Origin: Macrolepiota albuminosa
Lineage: Eukaryota; Basidiomycota; Agaricomycetes; Agaricales; Agaricaceae
Reading direction: 5' to 3'
NCBI GenBank assembly: GCA_027475525.1
Contig: JAMWFC010000037.1
Location: 253,419 to 317,418 of the forward strand
DNA length: 64,000 nt
Part shown: piece after piece, positions 58,912-64,000 of the stretch
Numbering within the stretch: the first letter of the stretch is position 1
How the letters are laid out: the number at the start of each line of letters is the position of its first letter
The notes under the pieces: generated by a model
Seen by the model: only the letters and a program-made list of their open reading frames with translations
Databases searched by the model: none
What the model was told of the DNA's origin: nothing
Translations under genes and position numbers: made by a program

Positions 58912-59491
58912 GAAGCTTAGTGATCAACATATATGCGACAATTCTGTCACAATAAGGAACATGGACATTCATATAGAATTTATAGAGCCAGTCCAGCTCT
59001 AAAGGAGTGTGAGGAAGGCTGCATGGGGCATGCTTATACACAATCGTGCCTGGAATGTGGGCATGTTGTCCAGAGGCAAACTCATATGATGCTGCTCTGT
59101 TGGCGTTGGCTCCCATCAGCACCGTATTTATGAGATACAAATAATAGGTGCAGTGGCTGAGTGCTCCTCTAAGGCACAAATTCATCTACTCAATATCAAG
59201 CAGGCCTCACACTTTCACCCTCAAACCATTGGGGATTCTCTTCGAGAAATCATCCTCAGCCCTATATTGAAGGGCTTGTAACTTTTTGGCATGATTTGCC
59301 TTCTTTTTTACAATGCACTTATTGTGCAATACTTGTTGGAATTGGTCTGCAGCTAATTCCTCTTCCTCTCCCTCCTCCTCATGCTCTAAGCTTGACTCTT
59401 CATAGTTACTCTCATCGGACAAGGAGACAACTGGTGCTTTGCCTTTTCCAGGCACAGGCTTATTCCTCACAGTTGCCACAAGAAATGGCAT
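58912..59491 (-). pseudogene. Third-ORF remnant E, part right of element D
   Basis: On the minus strand VRNKPVPGKGKAPVVSLSDE, AADQFQQVLHNKC, GALSHCTYYLYLINTVLMGA and GTIVYKHAP align with element D 56740-57300. It continues across the D insertion at 51960. It is joined at 59491 to the non-coding flank of La copy 2. Confidence 0.7.
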
Positions 59492-59841
59492 GACACATTT
59501 CTTTGTTACTTTCTCTGGTGGAAACAGGTTCTGGCACCAGCAGTGACAGAACCAATGATGACATGAACATTAAAACAGTCAATTGGGATACCACCATGAA
59601 CATCTGCACAATGCCCATTTGGTTAGATTTTTTTCTTCGAGTTAAGTGGCTGGGACTTGTTAAATTGGTCAGAGCTTGGTTAGTCACATCTTAGGACAAA
59701 AATATATGTTTAAGTCTATGTTTGAATCTGGAAGCATTAAATGCAGACACCCAGCGACAAAGTGGCAGGAAAACCAATTTATTGTTCTACATATCTCCAT
59801 GTATCTTTGCCTCTATAACAACAACCTTTATAGCATAGAAC

Positions 59842-61270
59842 TCATGATGCAGCCTCCCCTTCCAATTTTGTTTTCTTTGCAGCACTCTGCAGCACCGGTG
59901 GGGCCTGTTTCTCTCTAACTCCAACATCTGGGCCTCCATCCAGCTCTACCGCCCTCTTCCTCTTCTCACCCACCACTTCTGACTGAGGTTCCTTAGCCGT
60001 ATCATCCTTTGTCTCCCTTCCCTCACGACCACCTGCACGTCCTCCCCTCTCACGGCCACCGCCGTCTCTACCACCTCCACACCCTCCTTGACCTCGAGAT
60101 CCGCCACGCCCGTGCCTGCGCCCATAACCGTTTGAACCACCGAACATCGATTCAAGGACAGATTTTGCGCCGTTTTGTGCACGTTCAATTTGGAAGGCTT
60201 TTTCTGTAGTTTCTGTCAGAAGTAGAGCATTAGTGTCCAGTCCATTGGGTTCAGACAAAGCAGAAGATAATGAGAATGGGCAAAGACAAAGGCCGGAAGA
60301 TGTAAAAGTAGCAAGCGCAAACAAAGATTAACCCACCATCGGGAATACTCCATGTCACCTCCTTCGAGTTCAACGTCTTGATTGTATCTTTCACGATTTG
60401 AACTTCCTCCTCCGTCAACGCTTTATGGAACCCAACGAGCCCCAAATCCTGCTTGCACGTATACTTAATGTACGGTGCGTGGCCGCCGAACTTCTCTTTA
60501 ATCTAGTTCTGTGATGACAATGACGTTAAGAAAACAAGGTCCACCAACTTAAGATAACAGCGTACCTTGATCTCAGACCACGGAATATCGCCACCACATT
60601 GCTCAAACTTCATTGTTGCACCCTTGACAAATGGTACATCCTGCCTTGACACTTCCAACACCCTCCTCATCCTGCTGGATCAATAATTTCATACCCATAA
60701 ACTCCAGGTACACGTCTTTCTTCTCAGCCGGGGCGCCAGCACTGTTTTTGTTTTGCGCGTTGGAGGACTTGGCACAGGCCATCTCGCAAAAAAACCGTGT
60801 CCGTTGGACATGACCTCGTGGCGGTGGTTGGTGGACTTTCCTGTTAGTCCTTTTTCTTTGATTTTCATCTCTCAGTAGGCTTCCCTGAAACGTGGAATTA
60901 GATTATTTAGAGTCTTTAAATTGTAGAATGAGTCAAGAGAGGATGAAAAGTGACCTACTTGCTCATAATCAAGAGCTCTCAATGGGGACCCAATGATCTG
61001 GGTCTTTTGTGCAGTGTCCACATAAATCTGGCATAGGTAGTGAGTTAGTTGGGGAAGACACACATTAACAATGATAGGAGTGTTGAAAATTAAGGAGCAC
61101 AAAGTTCGTGTGCTGGAGAATGGGACTGCGGGCTGAACAGATTGCTACAAAGATAATGCCTTGACACGGTATTTCACAATGCATGGACTTGTTGTTAAGA
61201 TTGTTATCTAGAGACTCACTTATCACATGGAAGGTTTGAATCCGCGAAGCAGAATTCAACTTGAGATACC
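59842..61270 (-). pseudogene. La-related protein pseudogene, copy 2
   Basis: The C-terminal part is best kept (ELNG-like ...EPNGLDTNALLLTETTEKAF, a Gly/Arg-rich stretch, and the end SAAKKTKLEGEAAS). Upstream lie the RRM2 pieces and the first La-motif exon (61200-61265). About 460 bases present in copy 1 (36281-36740: most of RRM1 and the second half of the La motif) are deleted at about 60978. The La motif exon is frameshifted at a different place from copy 1. It contains only one copy of the 77-base unit that is doubled in copy 1. Confidence 0.75.
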
Positions 61271-61569
61271 GCACAGTCAAGACACGAGAAGATGATCGTC
61301 TATGTGTTCCAACGCTCGAGGTGCGTACATCCAAAACCTTGAAACCTGTGTCTCGTTTTTCTATTCTATCTCGACAGTATGATTTTGTCACTAGTTCTTT
61401 ACTACTATAATACCAGTATTTTTGGGGGAAGGGTCTGCTAGGACCCTTGGCTTGAATTTTCGACTCATGTCTGTAGGTGGTCCACGTGAGTTTTGATTTC
61501 CATTTGGTTAGGAGCCCGTGACGCGTCAAGCGAAGCGTGGACCCCCACGAGTCAGGAGTGGTGCTCACC

Positions 61570-62610
61570 TCAGCGAACGGGAGGCAAGGTGACCATTACC
61601 CTCGATATCTCCTTCATCGTTCTTGGGTCCTGCATGTATCTGGCTAGCACCACCACATGCTTCCTTAGGTACAGCGCAAAGGCGTCACTACTCCAGCACC
61701 CCATTACCTTCACCACCTCCAGCGGTATCCCCCACAATAGGTACTCCAACACGGAACCAATCCAAATCCCGTGGAACCTTAAGTGCTGAATGTCCATACC
61801 CTTGGCTATCTTGTTTAGCCTTTTTGAGAACATTGTTCTTGTGAGTGGCTTGCTGCCACCTCTGGTCCTGTATGCGAATAGGTGCTTGTCGCCGGACAGA
61901 TTATTCACTTGCAGGTGCTTTTGCAGAGCTTCCAATGGGTCGATGGAACCTCTTTGTCTTGCGAAGTATATGTCCTCCCCTTCTGGCGCCATCTTCATCC
62001 AGGGTATAAATACTACTGTCACCTTGTTCCCTCCTCGATCCTCCCCTTCTGTGACATCACTTCTCTTCACGTGCTTTGTATGGTTGAACGCCTTCTGGTT
62101 CGGTAGCACTAGCTCTCCTATCCTTGCCATGCCGAAGAAAGCTACTTTTAGGCATGCATTGACTGCTGCATCGAGTGGTTCATCAGTCTTCAGCCCTCCG
62201 CACAGCTTTTCTATGATCTCCATTGTGAACGGATCTCTTTTTGTCCTCTTGGATTCTGGAGGTGCTAACCTCGTTGCTCTGTCCAACGCTGCCTGGATCT
62301 CCACACTTGTCGCTGTCCATGGCACGCCATGGAGCAAGTGCCATGCTTGGATGCCAAAGACGTAGTTTGCCAGGGCTGTACCCAAGTAGGTCCCAGCGCA
62401 CGCCGCGATGAAGGCCAGTATCAGGGAGGGGTGGGCCGGACATCTTTCCTCCTCTGCCACCCCTTGCGTATCACAGAAGACGTGGAATGCGAGAAGTCCG
62501 GCTCCATATGTCCCCCTTGTACTCTCTGACAACGAGGCTGACATCACTGTCAGTACCCTCTCGAGGTCTCCTACTGTCACTGCCAGTCCCCCATTGCTCT
62601 GCCTGCTCAT
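61570..62610 (-). CDS. Tyrosine recombinase of the DIRS-like element
   Basis: A single open frame of 346 residues, a normal length for the family. The N-terminal core-binding part contains LSESTRGTYGAGLLAFHVFC. The catalytic part contains the first Arg in FFGMARIGELVLPN, then FHGIWIGSVLEYLLWGIP, then VMGCWSSDAFALYLRKH with the Tyr nucleophile. Family members have His-x-x-Arg in the second block and G-R-W in the third. Here they read HGIW and GCW, both explained by C-to-T at Arg codons. The enzyme would thus probably be inactive, although the frame is intact. It would otherwise integrate circular cDNA without target duplication. Confidence 0.75.
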   Translation of the reverse strand: MSRQSNGGLAVTVGDLERVLTVMSASLSESTRGTYGAGLLAFHVFCDTQGVAEEERCPAHPSLILAFIAACAGTYLGTALANYVFGIQAWHLLHGVPWTATSVEIQAALDRATRLAPPESKRTKRDPFTMEIIEKLCGGLKTDEPLDAAVNACLKVAFFGMARIGELVLPNQKAFNHTKHVKRSDVTEGEDRGGNKVTVVFIPWMKMAPEGEDIYFARQRGSIDPLEALQKHLQVNNLSGDKHLFAYRTRGGSKPLTRTMFSKRLNKIAKGMDIQHLRFHGIWIGSVLEYLLWGIPLEVVKVMGCWSSDAFALYLRKHVVVLARYMQDPRTMKEISRVMVTLPPVR

Positions 62611-63010
62611 GGTCGGAGTCCACAGGACCAGTCTGTCTTTTGCAAGACAGTGGGGTCACCGGTGTGATGCGACCGGTGTTAGTCCCAGCTTGTATGGCCT
62701 CGGGCGTCCCCCCAACGTTGCTGCAGGAGGCAGTGCTCCAAAGCATGACTTTGCCTCAGACATCCCAGTCGCCAAAGAGGCGTGGTCTTGTCTCGTGAAA
62801 TGCTCCGTCGTTGAACCTTCGTCTTGCTGCTTGCTTCCTCGACTCATGCCTTGTGGGTCTTGCTCTGGGCTCGTCGCACCTACCCTTCCGTAGAGCCCGA
62901 ATCTTGGTGGGAGTGAAATCCTCCGTCGCATCGACAAGGAGGTCCTCGTCGATTCCCTGCAGGGAGATTGGAGGGAGGAGCTTTGACCGCGGGGGATAAA
63001 TCCCCCTCAA
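62611..63010 (-). pseudogene. Linker region of the DIRS-like element
   Basis: Arg-rich open pieces (RGIYPPRSKLLPPISLQGID, KGRCDEPRARPTRHESRKQA) continue from the RNase H frame. DIRS proteins often end with a NPADxPSRG-like phrase followed by such a basic tail, so this is probably the C-terminus of the RT/RNase H protein. Frames change twice. Confidence 0.5.
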
Positions 63011-64000
63011 CGGTCGATCTGCGGGGTTACATGTGCTCGGAACGTATGCTGTGTAGACGCTTCCCGCTCACCCCTCTCGCCCCAGAAACTCAAGGACTCT
63101 GCGAAAAACCGCATTGATGGCTTTGTTGCAGCTCCTTCCATTCCACCATCCTTCCATGACTCCTCGGTTGTCTCCGTACAGCTTGACAGACGTTTCTTCC
63201 TCTGTTGCCGCCACTGTTGCTCGTACCAGGAGTTCGAACCCGATGGCCTCTGCCCATTGGATATCTCGCTTTCCTCCTCTGGTCTGCCAACCGGGTAGCA
63301 GCCTCCAGGCTCTCCAGTAGTCTCCGAGTACGATGGCGATGCCGACGCCTGAGCTTGCGTCCGAGAAGGCTCTGAAGTCATGTAGTTCAACCAGACTTGG
63401 GACTGTTCTTTGCTTCCGAGACTGTAGCTTGACCTCCCACCAATCAAGGTCCTGTAGTACTCCTCTTGTCTGATGGCGTAAAGCAAACGGACTATCAATG
63501 GTGCCTGGGAGCATTGCCTCGAGGGCTGTGAGATAAGCCCTGCCATCAGGGTGTACCAAGGAGGTGTGCAGGAGTTTCCCATGTAGCTTCTGAACATCTC
63601 GGAGGCAAAAGGTGTCCTTTTTTCTCCACTCTGCAATAGTCTGTAGGTACTTTTCCACCTTCTCCTCTGACAGCGCAACCGACTGCTCCGCCAAATTCCA
63701 TTCCAAGCCAATGTATGTGTTCTTCGAGCTGAAGGGTCTGTCTTTGGAAGCTTCCCATGGAATTCCCAACTCCTCTGATATTTGGTCAATGTGCGCGAGG
63801 TTGTAAGAGAACTCTTGATCTTCAGGGAACTCCGTTTGACCGCCTGCCAGAATTCCGATGTCAAACCAGCAATCTTCTGTAAACTCTTGTACGGTGCCAT
63901 CATCGTAAACCTTTCCTCCGTACCATATCCTCCCTCCTTCCCGAATCTCACCCCTCTTCTCGATGTCTGCTCTCCATTCCTGTCTCCTCCTGTTGTAATG
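63011..64000 (-). pseudogene. RT C-terminus and RNase H of the DIRS-like element (partial)
   Basis: The main frame at 63769-63068 contains TYIGLEWNLAEQSVALSEEK, KLHGKLLHTSLVHPDGRAYL, RNase H motifs FSDASSGVGIAIVLG (Asp), IQWAEAIGFELL (Glu), VKLYGDNRGVMEGWWNGR (Asp) and NKAINAVFRR. These are typical of DIRS RNase H. RT catalytic motifs would lie beyond 64000. The stretch 63951-63770 continues in another frame, so one shift is present near 63770. Confidence 0.7.

Larger units (their letters stand above)
61500..64000 (-). mobile_element. DIRS-like retroelement with tyrosine recombinase (5' part outside window)
   Basis: Minus-strand order: RT C-terminus / RNase H, a linker, and tyrosine recombinase. 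This combination of RT/RNase H with a tyrosine recombinase instead of integrase defines DIRS-like elements. Bases 61500-61569 are GC-rich with short self-complementary motifs and may be the element end. Codon use and CpG content are higher than in the neighbouring fossils, so it looks young. Confidence 0.7.

Noticed and set aside
61420..61450. Hairpin AAGGGTC/GACCCTT as a terminator
   Set aside because: Short inverted repeats of this kind do not terminate transcription by RNA polymerase II, and there is no adjacent gene end. Chance or a DIRS boundary is more likely.
62329..63320. Plus-strand frames across the DIRS-like element
   Set aside because: Antisense of the recombinase and RNase H, which have clear motifs on the minus strand.

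Overview
The window reads as a repeat-rich island in a basidiomycete, most likely Agaricomycete, genome. Signs of this are short GT-AG introns of about 50 bases, a Kyakuja/Dileera/Zisupton (KDZ) transposase with fungal-style accessory genes, a patatin / NB-ARC / TPR gene of the fungal NLR type, a GH79 glycosidase remnant, chromodomain Ty3/gypsy elements, a Tad-like LINE and a DIRS-like tyrosine-recombinase retroelement. This is inferred from protein families read by eye; no database was searched.

Layout. 1-3845: 3' part of a young CpG-rich Ty3/gypsy element (A, +), inserted into a relative whose last 530 bases (C) follow to 4375. 4911-34854: an old gypsy element of the same family (B, -) with 234-base LTRs and the 5-base target duplication ACTTG. 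Element B is split by an 18.3-kb KDZ transposon (12227-30521) and by a solo LTR (9239-9757). The KDZ element has about 2.1-kb inverted arms holding a tRNA-like sequence and many B-box repeats. It carries four genes: the transposase, a divergent + gene, a six-cysteine zinc-cluster gene and an acidic repeat protein. 35045-37075: La (LHP1-type) pseudogene. 37098-39425: GH79 pseudogene. 40776-44629: patatin-NB-ARC-TPR gene, the only host-like gene that is nearly complete. 44872-45224: MITE. 46400-51290: decayed LINE holding a second copy of the solo LTR. 51961-58906: gypsy element D, with gag, protease and a third ORF but no RT or integrase, inserted into an older third-ORF remnant (E). 59842-61270: second La pseudogene. 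61500-64000: DIRS-like element.

Two themes stand out. First, a long ORF downstream of integrase, of no family I recognise, recurs in elements A, B, C, D and E, and is kept even where pol is lost. Second, at 31 places, 30 of them in the KDZ element, a segment of 77 bases is repeated immediately next to itself. Uniform length, zero spacing and restriction to repeated DNA point to assembly overlaps of k=77 left untrimmed, which break reading frames artificially. At two sites I checked in the transposase, removing one copy rejoins the frame. Most other genes here are genuine fossils with indels and C-to-T type stop codons.
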